A stretch of 36,144 nt of DNA from Bacilli bacterium (GTDB lineage Bacteria > Bacillota_I > Bacilli_A > ML615J-28 > CAG-698), in contig CAKJYW010000039.1 of the NCBI GenBank assembly GCA_918272565.1, positions 1 through 36,144 of the forward strand, given 5' to 3'. The stretch's first letter is position 1. Each line of letters starts with the position of its first letter. The translations under genes were made by a program, and so were the position numbers. Positions 17,298-26,056 of the stretch are shown here, in pieces. The notes under the pieces are model-generated. The model was given only the letters and a program-made list of their open reading frames with translations, was not told where the DNA came from and did no database searches.

Positions 17298-18587
17298 ATG
17301 AAGGAATTAAAAATTGCTATTATTGGGGCTGGTAGTACATACACTCCAGAATTAATTGAAGGATTGATTAATAAGCAAAAATCACTTCCTTTGAAAGAAT
17401 TATATTTAATGGACATCGAAGATCGTAAATTAAATATTGTTGGGGGACTAGCTAAAAGAATGATTGAACATGCCGATATGGGATGTAAGGTTGTTCTAAC
17501 AAAAGACTTAGATGAAGCACTAAAAGGTGCTAGTTTTGTTTTAGCGCAAATTAGAGTTGGAAAACTTCCTGCAAGAGTACTTGATGAAAAGATTCCACTA
17601 AAGTATGGTCTACTAGGCCAAGAAACAAATGGAATTGGCGGTTTCTTTAAAGGCATGCGTACTATTCCTGAGATTATGAAAATCGCCCACAGAATGGAAG
17701 AGCTTTGTCCTGATGCTTGGCTAATCAATTTCTCTAATCCAAGTGGAATGATTGCTGAAGCAGTTTTGAATAATACAAAGATTAAGATGTTAGGACTTTG
17801 CAATGTTCCAATTAATACAATCGATAGTATTAAGAAAAAGATGGAACTTCCTAATGCTGAAGTTGAATATATTGGACTTAATCATCTTGCTTGGATTACT
17901 GGTATTAGGGATAACGGCATAGATTATTTACAAAAAGCAATTGATGAAGGTATCAATGGTCCAGTTATGAGTAATATTCCTGCATTTAACTTTAGCCATG
18001 ATTTGATTAAAGTTGTTGGGGCAATACCAACATCATATTTGATTTATTATTATTACAAAGATGCACAACTTGAAAAAGCTATGAATGCTGAAAAGTGTCG
18101 TGGTGAAGTTTGTATGGAAATAGAAGAAACATTACTAGAAAAATATAGTGATGTTAGCTTGTATTCTAAACCAGAAGAACTATCAAAGCGTGGTGGAGCA
18201 CGTTATAGTGAAGTAGCAATTAATCTGGTTAATTCAATTTATAATGATATCAACGATATCCAAGTAGTTAATTGCTTAAATAATGGTGCTATTCCATTTA
18301 TGGATGATAATGACGCTGTTGAAGTATGCGCTAGAATAGGTAAAGATGGAGCTAAAGTAATTAAGACTAATTATCATAATCCTCATATCGAAGAGCTTAT
18401 GAAGCAAGTAAAAGCTTATGAAAAGCATGCAGTTAAAGCTGCTTTAACTGGTGATAAAGACGAAGCAATGAGAGCATTACTTGTTAATCCATTAGTTGGT
18501 GATTATAAGAAAGCTAAACCTTGCTTTGATGAGCTACTTTCAGTTCATAAAGCTCACTTACCTCAATTTTTTAAGGAAGAAAAATAA
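17298..18587 (+). CDS. GH4-family 6-phospho-beta-glucosidase
   Basis: A cytosolic glycoside hydrolase of family GH4, which uses NAD+ and Mn2+ in a redox-assisted cleavage of phosphorylated disaccharides. The NAD-binding motif GAGSTYTPELI is at 10-20. QIRVGKLPARVLDEKIPLKYGLLGQET (84-110), NFSNPSG (144-150), the metal-ligand Cys C168 in GLCNVP and His H196 in GLNHLAW fit the LicH/CelF-type 6-phospho-beta-glucosidase branch. The length of 429 is normal. The ribosome site is GGAGG. It shares one base with the downstream sugar kinase. No PTS component is encoded in the window, so the source of the 6-phosphate is open; the adjacent kinase may supply it. The exact sugar is inferred from family resemblance only. 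Confidence 0.9.
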   Translation: MKELKIAIIGAGSTYTPELIEGLINKQKSLPLKELYLMDIEDRKLNIVGGLAKRMIEHADMGCKVVLTKDLDEALKGASFVLAQIRVGKLPARVLDEKIPLKYGLLGQETNGIGGFFKGMRTIPEIMKIAHRMEELCPDAWLINFSNPSGMIAEAVLNNTKIKMLGLCNVPINTIDSIKKKMELPNAEVEYIGLNHLAWITGIRDNGIDYLQKAIDEGINGPVMSNIPAFNFSHDLIKVVGAIPTSYLIYYYYKDAQLEKAMNAEKCRGEVCMEIEETLLEKYSDVSLYSKPEELSKRGGARYSEVAINLVNSIYNDINDIQVVNCLNNGAIPFMDDNDAVEVCARIGKDGAKVIKTNYHNPHIEELMKQVKAYEKHAVKAALTGDKDEAMRALLVNPLVGDYKKAKPCFDELLSVHKAHLPQFFKEEK

Positions 18588-19597
18588 TGAAATATATTGT
18601 TGGGGTTGATGGAGGAAACACTAAGACTGATTATTTCTTATTTAGTGATAAGGGAGAGTTTGTTGATTCTTTAAGAAGCGGCACTTGTTCTCATGAAGGT
18701 CTTGCTGATAGCTTTAATGGTAGTTACAGAGTCATGAAAGAGTGCTTTGATGAGCTTTTAGGTAGAAACAACATTACTTATTCTGATATAAAAGCATCTG
18801 TCTTTGGACTTGCTGGGTGCGATACTCCATATCAAAAAGAAAAATTAGAAGAAGTTGTTAGTAAATTAGGTTTTACTAACTTTAAGATAGTGAATGATTC
18901 ATTCCTTCCAATCAAAGCCGCCACAACCTCAGGCTATGGTGTATGCTCAATTAACGGCACAGGAACTTGTGCCGGTGGAATTGATGCCAAAGGTAACTAT
19001 ATCCAAGTTGGTGGAATAGGCGGGATTGTTGGGGATGAAGCTGGTGGAAGCTGGCTTGCTAGGCGTGCTATTACTGAAGTATTTAATTCTTTTTATCGTT
19101 TTGGAAAAAAGACAATGCTTGAAAAAGATGTATTAGCTTTTTTAGAAATTGATAATCCATATTATATGATGGATTCTATTAGTTATAACTTAGGTAAAAA
19201 GCGAAAAGATTTACCGGTTCTATGTAAGAAAGTATTTGAATACGCAAATAAAGGCGATGAAGTATCAATCGATTTATTAAAAGAAATGGCAAATAACTTA
19301 GCTAGAAGCGTTGGTGGATGTATCGTTAATTTAGATTTTAGTGGTAAAGTTGAAGTAGTATTAGCTGGTAGCGTTTATGTTAAAGGCGATTCACCTATTT
19401 TAATTGATACATTAAAAGAAAAATTAGCTTTATACACTAAAAAAGATCTAAAGTTCATTATTCTAAACGCACCCCCTGCTACAGGCGCAATTATCTGGGC
19501 ATTAGAACTTGCCACATCTAAATATCCTTCCTTAGACGTTCGCAAAAATCTGTGCAACTTAGTAGAAGCAAAACTAAATCAAATGGAATCTAGGTGA
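18587..19597 (+). CDS. BadF/BadG-family sugar kinase (GlcNAc kinase-like)
   Basis: A 336-residue ASKHA-fold ATPase of the BadF/BadG/BcrA/BcrD family, whose members with this motif set include N-acetylglucosamine and MurNAc/GlcNAc kinases. The phosphate-1 motif GVDGGNTKTDY is at 6-16, a FGLAGCD motif near 73-79, the phosphate-2 loop SINGTGTCAGG near 123-133, and the GGIGGIVGDEAGGSWLARRAI block (about 142-162) is diagnostic. The ATG shares a base with the end of the GH4 gene, so the enzymes are coupled and likely act on the same sugars. It could phosphorylate a monosaccharide released by GH4, or the disaccharide before cleavage. It ends 6 bases before maf. Confidence 0.87.
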   Translation: MKYIVGVDGGNTKTDYFLFSDKGEFVDSLRSGTCSHEGLADSFNGSYRVMKECFDELLGRNNITYSDIKASVFGLAGCDTPYQKEKLEEVVSKLGFTNFKIVNDSFLPIKAATTSGYGVCSINGTGTCAGGIDAKGNYIQVGGIGGIVGDEAGGSWLARRAITEVFNSFYRFGKKTMLEKDVLAFLEIDNPYYMMDSISYNLGKKRKDLPVLCKKVFEYANKGDEVSIDLLKEMANNLARSVGGCIVNLDFSGKVEVVLAGSVYVKGDSPILIDTLKEKLALYTKKDLKFIILNAPPATGAIIWALELATSKYPSLDVRKNLCNLVEAKLNQMESR

Positions 19598-19603
19598 AAT
19601 TTC

Positions 19604-20152
19604 ATGCTTATTTTGGGCTCTAAATCGCCAAGAAGGAAAGAAATTCTCGAAATGGCTAAAATTCCCTTCAAAGTGGAATTATTAGATGTTGAAGAAGATA
19701 TTAGTAAAACTGATGCGAAAGATTACGTTTTAGCTACTGCTTTAAAAAAAGGATTAGCATATTCTAATAAATTTAAGAGTGATACAATTTTATGTGCTGA
19801 TACAGTAGTTGAAGCGGGTGGAGAGATTTTAGAAAAGCCAGTAAGTAAGGATGATGCGAGGATCATGATAGAAAAAATAAGTGGAAAGAGCCACTTAGTT
19901 CATACTGGTGTATTTATTGGTAATAGTAAAGATTATGATAATTTTGTTGTAACAACAAAAGTTTATGTTAGAAAAATGACTTTAGAAGAAATTGAAGATT
20001 ACATTAATACAAGTGAACCATACGATAAAGCTGGAGCATATGCAATTCAAGGAATATTTGGAAAATATATTGAAAAAATCGATGGTGACTATTATAATGT
20101 AATGGGATTACCTCTATGTGAGGTTAATAAACATCTTGATAAATATTTTTAA
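19604..20152 (+). CDS. maf: Maf-family nucleotide pyrophosphatase
   Basis: Maf proteins hydrolyse non-canonical or canonical nucleoside triphosphates (in B. subtilis and E. coli dTTP, UTP or modified nucleotides) and are linked to cell division control. The substrate-binding motif GSKSPRRKEIL is at 5-15, the catalytic ADTVVEAGGEILEKPVS block at about 66-82, and EPYDKAGAYAIQG near 145-157. All are intact, and the length of 182 is typical. The ATG follows AGGTGA, which overlaps the end of the kinase gene, so maf is probably read through from the GH4 promoter. The link to sugar metabolism is positional only. Confidence 0.93.
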   Translation: MLILGSKSPRRKEILEMAKIPFKVELLDVEEDISKTDAKDYVLATALKKGLAYSNKFKSDTILCADTVVEAGGEILEKPVSKDDARIMIEKISGKSHLVHTGVFIGNSKDYDNFVVTTKVYVRKMTLEEIEDYINTSEPYDKAGAYAIQGIFGKYIEKIDGDYYNVMGLPLCEVNKHLDKYF

Positions 20153-20163
20153 GGAGGATAAAA

Positions 20164-20592
20164 ATGGCTGAAAATAAACAATATTTAGGGATGGAAAAGA
20201 ACGTTTGCTTTGGATTATCATGGGTTTTATTCCCATTTGCAATTGTAACATTAGCAGTTGAAAAGGAATTAACAGCAGAAGAAAAGAGAAGTTTGGTTTC
20301 TTCAATTGTTGTAGCTGCAATCGCTACAATCATTTCAACAATCGCTTCAATCATTAGTTCAATTTGTAGAGTTGCTGAAATATATGATTTTGGTTGGACT
20401 GTTGGTATTTTAGGACTTATTCCTTTCATCTTCTGGCTAATTGGATTTATTAAGAACTTCAAAGGAGACTTCGATTGGAAGTGCCCTCTAGCTTATAACA
20501 TTGCATGTTGCTTTGTTAAAGGTGATGACAAAGAAGAAAAGAAGGAAGAAAAAGAAGAAAAGACTGAAGAATTAGAAGAACCTAAAGAATAA
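20164..20592 (+). CDS. Small three-helix membrane protein with acidic tail
   Basis: A 142-residue protein with hydrophobic helices at about 14-33, 46-67 and 77-97 and a Lys/Glu-rich C-terminal tail (about 123-142). The N-terminal arrangement (short hydrophilic start, then helix, charged loop EKELTAEEKRS, helix) resembles DUF4870/Tic20-like small membrane proteins, but I cannot confirm that. The ATG follows AAGGAGG 11 bases after maf, so it probably ends the GH4-kinase-maf unit. Function unknown. Confidence 0.75.
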   Translation: MAENKQYLGMEKNVCFGLSWVLFPFAIVTLAVEKELTAEEKRSLVSSIVVAAIATIISTIASIISSICRVAEIYDFGWTVGILGLIPFIFWLIGFIKNFKGDFDWKCPLAYNIACCFVKGDDKEEKKEEKEEKTEELEEPKE

Positions 20593-20627
20593 AAAAGATT
20601 CGTTGATATGTATCAACGAATTTTTTT
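20590..20627. terminator. Bidirectional terminator
   Basis: ATTCGTTGATA (20598-20608) pairs with TATCAACGAAT (20611-20621), flanked by an A-run at 20590-20596 and a T-run at 20621-20627. It can end both the plus-strand unit and the minus-strand lipoprotein gene whose stop is at 20626. Confidence 0.92.
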
Positions 20628-23373
20628 AATCTAGGTTATTTAGTTTTTCTAGTAAATAGTTTTTAATACCATCTATTTCAATTCTATTTATATATGTTTT
20701 TATCTTAGCTAATTTGTATGAAGATAATGCTTCAACAGTACTAGAAAAGTCATAATCATATTTAATAGAATAATAATTAATTAACATATCTATCAATTCA
20801 TCTATTATTATTTTAACTTTTTCTTCGCTACTAGTTTTACTACTAATAAATGGTGAGTGGTGAGTAGAAGCTAAGATATCATTAAATAATGGTCCATTTG
20901 TATAATAATAACTAGATGAATATAGAACATAGCCATCATGACGCAAGGCTTCATCAATTTCATATAGAGTAGTAAGAACACTTTCAGACATGATTCCCAG
21001 GTTAATTTGAGGGATGTTATCTTCACTAAAATAAGTATTAGCATTATTTATAAATTCATCTACACTTTCTGTGTAATTCATTTTTTCAATTCTATCTAAA
21101 AGTCCTAATTCTAACCACTTCTTGTAATCTTGCAAGAAGCTTTTTTTAGCATTATCGTATTTTTTTAGTACAGCAGCACTAATAATGATATTAGGGTTGA
21201 CTTCTTTGATTCCTTCTTTAGTTCTAGTTAGGAAATTTATTAATTCTGTTTCTTTAAATTCAAGCCACATAGCTCTAACATCTAAATCAGTTAGAATTAA
21301 TTCTTTTAAGTCCCCACTAATATTATATTTTTCTTTGAATTTATTAATAGAATACTCTGTCCAACCTGGGTCAATGATTTGAGTTTTATCTTTAATTTCA
21401 CCTTTAAAAGAATAAAGGTTAGTAGCGGGATATCTAATGATATCGTACTCGATGAAATCAAAGTCGTAATATGTTGCTACATCAATATAAAATTGATATT
21501 TTAAGTCTTGAACTTTGTCATTACAAATATCTAGGTAATAGTTATTCCCTTTTGCTCTTTCTCCACTATAATTTCTTTGGTATAAAGATCTATCAACATT
21601 TTTCATTTCTAAGATTTTTGCAGAAAACGTTCCATCAATTATTCCTATTGATATACCTTCATTGTGTGCTAGTTCAATTAAACATTTCAAATAATCGTGA
21701 CCAAATTCGTTGTAATCGTAATTTTCTAGTTCAGGATATGTTAAAAAATCAGTGGAATTAGCTAAAAGAGTATAATAACCATACCAAGGAGATACTATTA
21801 GCATATTTATTCCTGCATCCTTAAAAGACTTAATTGTTGCTTTTATACTATCGTATGAGGTGTCATCGAATGTTTTAAATGGGTAATACCAAACTCCTTT
21901 TGTTTTATTAATGTTATTATCTACAATATTAGCTTTTAGTAAAGCGTATAAATCATCAAGTTCGCTTAAAGTCTTAGTCATCTTTTTAACAATATACAAG
22001 TTAATATTATCAGTGAAAATGAAATCTAACTTTTTATCTATTTTTTGAATAATTGAATCGATATATGAATAATCATGAGGAATACTTGCTTCTTCAGAGC
22101 TATTTACTTCATTAATGAGGGTGTTTCTAATGTCTAAGTAAGACATTTGACTAGCATAGATGAAATCTTTATAAACAGAGAAACCAACATCGTTAAAGAC
22201 GATTTTATCGTATTTTGATATGTTTTCTTGTAAGAAATCATTTGCACTTAGGTGACCACTTAAGATATAGCCATCAGTAGGTAAATCGACTAATGTTCCT
22301 AAATCGATAACTACTCCATCTTTGTTTAGTGCAACCTCAAATCCTGAAGAGTTTCTTTCAACAAGGTTATCTTTGTTATATAGAACCATTGTGTCTCGTG
22401 CCCTAACTCCACCATCATAGACTACATTTGTAAAGTCAATGTAATGGATATAGTTGGTTTTAGTTATGGTAGTATTATTTGTTTCATAATGTTTACCTAA
22501 ATAGTTATAGGAATGATCATGATAGAAGATATTTTTAGAATTATCTTGTGGGATTGTAGATAATATATCTAAGATATAATCAAAAATTGCTTCATCCCCA
22601 TTATATAAAGAATCTAGTGAATCTTCTAAATCATTTAAGATTCTAACGTAAGAGTTATAAGTTTTAATATCAGTTATATCATCAAGTGATAATATCACTT
22701 CATATAGTTTAATAAAGATTGAGTTAGATTTAGTGATTGTTCTATTTTTATAAATAAATAATTTATTAAAAGAATAGATTACTAAATCACCAATATCAAT
22801 TAAAGCTATTTTTTCTTTTCCTTCACCATTGGCAGATACTACCATACCACCTTCTGGAACATCAACATTGATCCCTTTTTCGATTGCTATACCATCACTA
22901 TTAATAGCAATTTCATTTCCATAGATATTTGTTTTAACGAACCTGTCGTTATCGTAAACAATAATTCTATCAGATGAACGAGCAACACCATATAGAACAT
23001 GGTCTATTAATAAGTCATATGAAAGATAATCGATAGAGCAGATTGTTTGATCTAAATATTTGTTTATATCAATATTTAGTTTTATCTTTTCGGTTTCTTC
23101 TATTTCTGGCTCAGTTGGTTCATCTAGCTCATCCGTAGGATTGCTATTAGGATCATCTGAAGGATTATCAGGGTCATCCGAAGGATTAACCTTAGGATTG
23201 CCGTTTGGATCATCTGGATTATCCGAAGGATTATCAGGGTCATCTTCTTTAGGATCTTCAGTAACATCCTCTATGTTATCTTCTTTATTTGGTTTATCAT
23301 CTTGTCTATTTGTTTTACAAGAAGTAAAAATAAAAAGAAGAAGGATTATTAATAATATATTAATCTTTTTCAT
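20626..23373 (-). CDS. GHL10-like glycosidase lipoprotein with duplicated N-terminal module
   Basis: A 915-residue surface lipoprotein. Signal peptide 1-18, lipobox FTSC (Cys 19), then an Asp/Pro/Asn-rich linker to about 95 made of imperfect repeats. Residues about 129-290 and 322-485 are two copies of one module, each opening with R(S/A)xDxxVxYxxDxxVxxNxxGxE(I/V)AxNxDG and continuing to VDxPxxGxxxS and an aligned DIGDLVIY / DVGFSVY segment. From about 491 (GVWYYPFKTF, GINMLIVSPWYGYY, NYYLDICNDKVQ, DFIEYDIIRYPA) it matches the glycosyl-hydrolase-like 10 (YngK, DUF187-type) barrel. Its substrate is probably a cell-wall or dietary glycan, but this is not determined. Ribosome site AGAGG. A single-gene unit between two terminators. 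Confidence 0.8.
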   Translation of the reverse strand: MKKINILLIILLLFIFTSCKTNRQDDKPNKEDNIEDVTEDPKEDDPDNPSDNPDDPNGNPKVNPSDDPDNPSDDPNSNPTDELDEPTEPEIEETEKIKLNIDINKYLDQTICSIDYLSYDLLIDHVLYGVARSSDRIIVYDNDRFVKTNIYGNEIAINSDGIAIEKGINVDVPEGGMVVSANGEGKEKIALIDIGDLVIYSFNKLFIYKNRTITKSNSIFIKLYEVILSLDDITDIKTYNSYVRILNDLEDSLDSLYNGDEAIFDYILDILSTIPQDNSKNIFYHDHSYNYLGKHYETNNTTITKTNYIHYIDFTNVVYDGGVRARDTMVLYNKDNLVERNSSGFEVALNKDGVVIDLGTLVDLPTDGYILSGHLSANDFLQENISKYDKIVFNDVGFSVYKDFIYASQMSYLDIRNTLINEVNSSEEASIPHDYSYIDSIIQKIDKKLDFIFTDNINLYIVKKMTKTLSELDDLYALLKANIVDNNINKTKGVWYYPFKTFDDTSYDSIKATIKSFKDAGINMLIVSPWYGYYTLLANSTDFLTYPELENYDYNEFGHDYLKCLIELAHNEGISIGIIDGTFSAKILEMKNVDRSLYQRNYSGERAKGNNYYLDICNDKVQDLKYQFYIDVATYYDFDFIEYDIIRYPATNLYSFKGEIKDKTQIIDPGWTEYSINKFKEKYNISGDLKELILTDLDVRAMWLEFKETELINFLTRTKEGIKEVNPNIIISAAVLKKYDNAKKSFLQDYKKWLELGLLDRIEKMNYTESVDEFINNANTYFSEDNIPQINLGIMSESVLTTLYEIDEALRHDGYVLYSSSYYYTNGPLFNDILASTHHSPFISSKTSSEEKVKIIIDELIDMLINYYSIKYDYDFSSTVEALSSYKLAKIKTYINRIEIDGIKNYLLEKLNNLD
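23159..23244 (-). repeat. Repeats in linker-coding DNA
   Basis: A 20-base direct repeat (23159-23178 and 23225-23244) lies 66 bases apart, i.e. 22 codons. It sits within further imperfect units that encode the Asp-Pro-Asn-Pro-Ser linker of the GHL10 lipoprotein. In-frame length change by slippage or recombination is plausible. Confidence 0.8.
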
Positions 23374-23403
23374 AAGTAATGCCTCTTATATCTATTTTAA
23401 CAT

Positions 23404-23431
23404 AAAAAGAGTCGCTTTTAAAGGCGACTTC
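23404..23431 (-). terminator. Terminator of hslO-M42 unit
   Basis: AGTCGC (23410-23415) pairs with GCGACT (23424-23429), and the inner TTTTAAAG can pair further. Read on the minus strand it is followed by CTTTTTATG. Confidence 0.8.
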
Positions 23432-23432
23432 T

Positions 23433-24461
23433 TTATTTAACGTATGCAATTAATAATTTTAATGTGTTAAGTATTCCATCAAGGTGAGTACGTTCCATTC
23501 CGTGTGATGCGTGAACTCCAGGTCCGATTAAGGCACCTTTGATGTTATTACCTGCTTTTAGGGCAGCTGAAACATCACTTGAATAATATGTGTATATATC
23601 AACAACATATTTTAGATTGTTTTCTTTTGCTAGTTCGATTAGTTTGTTTGTCATTTCATAGTTATATGGACCAGCTCCATCTTTTGCACAAATACTAACA
23701 TCATATTCTGTACATTCTAAATCTTTACCGATACATCCCATATCAACTGCTAGCATTTCATCCATTTTAGGAACGTAGCTTGTTCCAAAGCCCATCTCTT
23801 CATGAGTTGAGATGATGAACTTTAATGTGTATCTTGGAGTGATGTTATTTTCTTTTAAGTAGTCGATTAGACTAAATAAAATAGCTACACTAATCTTATC
23901 ATCTAAGAAACGTGATTTGATAAATTTAGAATCAGTCACTGTAGTCTTAGGATCTAATGCTACAAATGCACCATTAGTAATACCTAACTTTAATACATCT
24001 TCTTTATTTTTAACAACTTCATCAATTCTAATGTGCATGTTCTCATCAGTTCTAGGTAGGGTACGTGCATCACTATAAACATGAACAGCAGGTGAGTTTG
24101 ATAAGAATGTTCCGGTGTAAGTTTTACCTTCACGTGTAATAATGTAACAATATTCCCCATCATATGTTGGTAGAATTGGCCCACCTAAAACGCTAAATTT
24201 TAGTGTTCCATCATTATTGATAGTCTTTACAATAGCACCAAGGGTATCAACATGAGCTGATAAACCTAAAGTGTAGTCGCTTTTACCTTTTAGTTCAATA
24301 ATTAAATTACCATTGTTGATTCTTTCGCATTCAAGGTTTCTCTTTTTACATTCTTCCTTAAGAAAGTTAATAACGTTTGTTGTGAAACCTGTTGGTGAAG
24401 GAATAGCAAATAGTTTTTTACTGAAGTCCCAAAATCTTTCTTCATTAAATTTAATATCCAT
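23433..24461 (-). CDS. M42-family metallo-aminopeptidase
   Basis: Cytosolic peptidase of family M42 (glutamyl aminopeptidase/FrvX/YhfE-like), which trims N-terminal residues from peptides in large hollow assemblies. The two-metal site is visible: H70 and D72 in LSAHVDTLG, the bridging Asp in SRFLDDKISV, the catalytic Glu pair in STHEEMGFG, a later AVDMG Asp and the final His in the GPGVHASHGMERTH block. The length of 342 is normal. Its ATG directly follows the hslO stop (TAA-ATG) and its ribosome site AAAGGAG lies inside hslO, so both are made from one message. This suggests joint protein quality control, though the pairing itself is only positional. Confidence 0.92.
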   Translation of the reverse strand: MDIKFNEERFWDFSKKLFAIPSPTGFTTNVINFLKEECKKRNLECERINNGNLIIELKGKSDYTLGLSAHVDTLGAIVKTINNDGTLKFSVLGGPILPTYDGEYCYIITREGKTYTGTFLSNSPAVHVYSDARTLPRTDENMHIRIDEVVKNKEDVLKLGITNGAFVALDPKTTVTDSKFIKSRFLDDKISVAILFSLIDYLKENNITPRYTLKFIISTHEEMGFGTSYVPKMDEMLAVDMGCIGKDLECTEYDVSICAKDGAGPYNYEMTNKLIELAKENNLKYVVDIYTYYSSDVSAALKAGNNIKGALIGPGVHASHGMERTHLDGILNTLKLLIAYVK

Positions 24462-25337
24462 TTATTGTCTCCTTTTTAATAATCCTTCTAATTCTTCTTT
24501 AGTGTAATTATATCTATTAGCGCAGTAGTGACAAACGACTTCTGCTCCACCATCTTTTTCAATCATCTCTTCGATATCTTTTTTAGGTAAGGTTGCTAGA
24601 CCTTCTAAGAAATGCTCTTTAGAACAGTTGCATTTAAAACATACATCTTGTTTTTGTAATACAATATAATCTTTATCAAATACAAGCTTTAAGATATCTT
24701 CTAGGTCCTTATAATCTAAAAGTAATTTGCTCATGTTTTTAAGTAAATCTAATTTAGATTCGATATAGACGATATCATCTTCAATAGCATTTGGTAAAAG
24801 CTGGATGATTAACCCACCACATACTAATACTTTATTATCAGTATCAACCTTTGCTCCTAAGCTACAAACAGAAGGAGTTTGCTCACTAACTGTGAAGTAG
24901 TAAGTGAAGTCTTTTGCTAAGTCTCCTGTTTGAAGAGGGATTGTGGAAGTAAATAGGTCTTTTAGATGTAAATCCTTTATTACATCGATATATCCATTAT
25001 ATCCTAGGGTAGATACATCATCTAAACCAAATTTGTTAGTAAAATTGACGTGGCTTCTTTCGGTGTATCCTCTTACTTCTCCTAAGTCATTCGCATCAAC
25101 TACAACAGTTCCAATAGGGCCGTTACCATCAATTTTAATGGTTAGTGCTTCATCCCCTTTAAGCATCGCTCCCATCATTAAGCCTATTGCCATAGTTTTT
25201 CCTAAGACTGATGCAGCACTAGGCCAAAGGTCGTGCTTAATTCTAGCGGTATTAGCTACATCGGTATTACGTACAATATAGACTCTAACTCTTTCATTTA
25301 AAGCTAGGGCTTTAATTAAATAATCATTATTATCCAT
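24462..25337 (-). CDS. hslO: Redox-regulated chaperone Hsp33
   Basis: Hsp33 is a holdase that becomes active when oxidants release zinc from its C-terminal cysteines and they form disulfides. The four-Cys switch is present as C-x-C in FKCNCSKE and C-x-x-C in VVCHYCANR near the C-terminus. The N-terminal core (NDYLIKALALNERVRVYIVRNT, LGKTMAIGLMMGAMLKGDEALTIKIDGNGPIG) is well conserved, and the length of 291 is normal. It is first in a two-gene unit with the M42 peptidase and is transcribed away from the 25474 gene. Confidence 0.95.
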   Translation of the reverse strand: MDNNDYLIKALALNERVRVYIVRNTDVANTARIKHDLWPSAASVLGKTMAIGLMMGAMLKGDEALTIKIDGNGPIGTVVVDANDLGEVRGYTERSHVNFTNKFGLDDVSTLGYNGYIDVIKDLHLKDLFTSTIPLQTGDLAKDFTYYFTVSEQTPSVCSLGAKVDTDNKVLVCGGLIIQLLPNAIEDDIVYIESKLDLLKNMSKLLLDYKDLEDILKLVFDKDYIVLQKQDVCFKCNCSKEHFLEGLATLPKKDIEEMIEKDGGAEVVCHYCANRYNYTKEELEGLLKRRQ

Positions 25338-25417
25338 AAAGCGTTATAATCCTTTCTTAATTGATTATTTATCTAATATATATTTTAGTATTATTGTACA
25401 TTAAAATCAATATATTT

Positions 25418-25449
25418 CACTTTAATAAAGTGACTAATTATGATATAAT
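25418..25449 (+). promoter_or_regulatory. Promoter of the 25474 gene with inverted repeat
   Basis: An extended -10 (TGATATAAT; TATAAT at 25444-25449) lies about 25 bases before the ATG. A perfect inverted repeat CACTTT-AAT-AAAGTG (25418-25432) covers the -35 position, where no consensus -35 exists. This would suit an operator or activator site; no regulator is identified. Confidence 0.4.
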
Positions 25450-25473
25450 ATCACAAGTAGGAGATATAAAAAC

Positions 25474-26055
25474 ATGAGTACAAAAAATAATGATAATAGA
25501 GTAGTTGTTAGAAGTAAATATGATCCTGTCATTCACAAAAGATTTTATTTATTCCACCTTTTCCGTAGATCATTTACTATTTATTTGCTTGTGGCACTTG
25601 CTGCATTCGTTCTTTATATTGCAATTAGTAACACTATTAAAGCTAGTAGATCAGAAGAAGCTGCTTCCACAACATCCCTAGTTGCTATTTGGTTAATAGC
25701 TTCAATGACTATTTTAATGACACCAATTATTATGTCTATTAGAGTTTCATCTTCAGTTAGAAAAGAGAAGAAGGAACGAGGAGACTCAGTTGAGACTTTG
25801 GAATTTACTAAAGACAAGATTGAACGCAGAATTGATGGTCAAGGTAAAGTAGTAATTGGTTGGTATAATATCGATGGAATATACGAAGTAAAAGATTCAT
25901 TTTACATTTATATAACAGATGATATGGGCCTTGTTGTTAAGAAGGATTCATTTATCGAAGGCGATACAGAATTATTACGTAAGTTTGCTAATAAGTACTT
26001 AAAGCCAGGAAAGAAGGGAAAGATTCCTTATAAGAAAGCATACAAGGGAGAATAA
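25474..26055 (+). CDS. YcxB-like membrane protein
   Basis: A 193-residue protein with two membrane helices (about 33-55 and 68-90) and a C-terminal soluble domain. The segment EFTKDKIERRID...WYNIDGIYEVKDSFYIYI...FIEGDTELLRKF (about 108-170) has the pattern of the YcxB-like C-terminal domain, a PH-like fold found in many Bacillota membrane proteins of unknown role. The ribosome site is GTAGGAG. The next gene begins one base after its stop, so they form a pair. Confidence 0.75.
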   Translation: MSTKNNDNRVVVRSKYDPVIHKRFYLFHLFRRSFTIYLLVALAAFVLYIAISNTIKASRSEEAASTTSLVAIWLIASMTILMTPIIMSIRVSSSVRKEKKERGDSVETLEFTKDKIERRIDGQGKVVIGWYNIDGIYEVKDSFYIYITDDMGLVVKKDSFIEGDTELLRKFANKYLKPGKKGKIPYKKAYKGE

Positions 26056-26056
26056 G

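Noticed and set aside
17234-17803. 189-residue minus-strand frame opposite the GH4 gene
   Set aside because: It lies antisense to strongly conserved GH4 codons, lacks a ribosome site and has no recognisable sequence; it is a mirror of codon bias.
23060-23440. Ser/Gly/Leu-rich plus-strand frame with repeats
   Set aside because: It is the reverse reading of the Asp/Pro linker repeats in the GHL10 lipoprotein; the repetition is explained by that gene.
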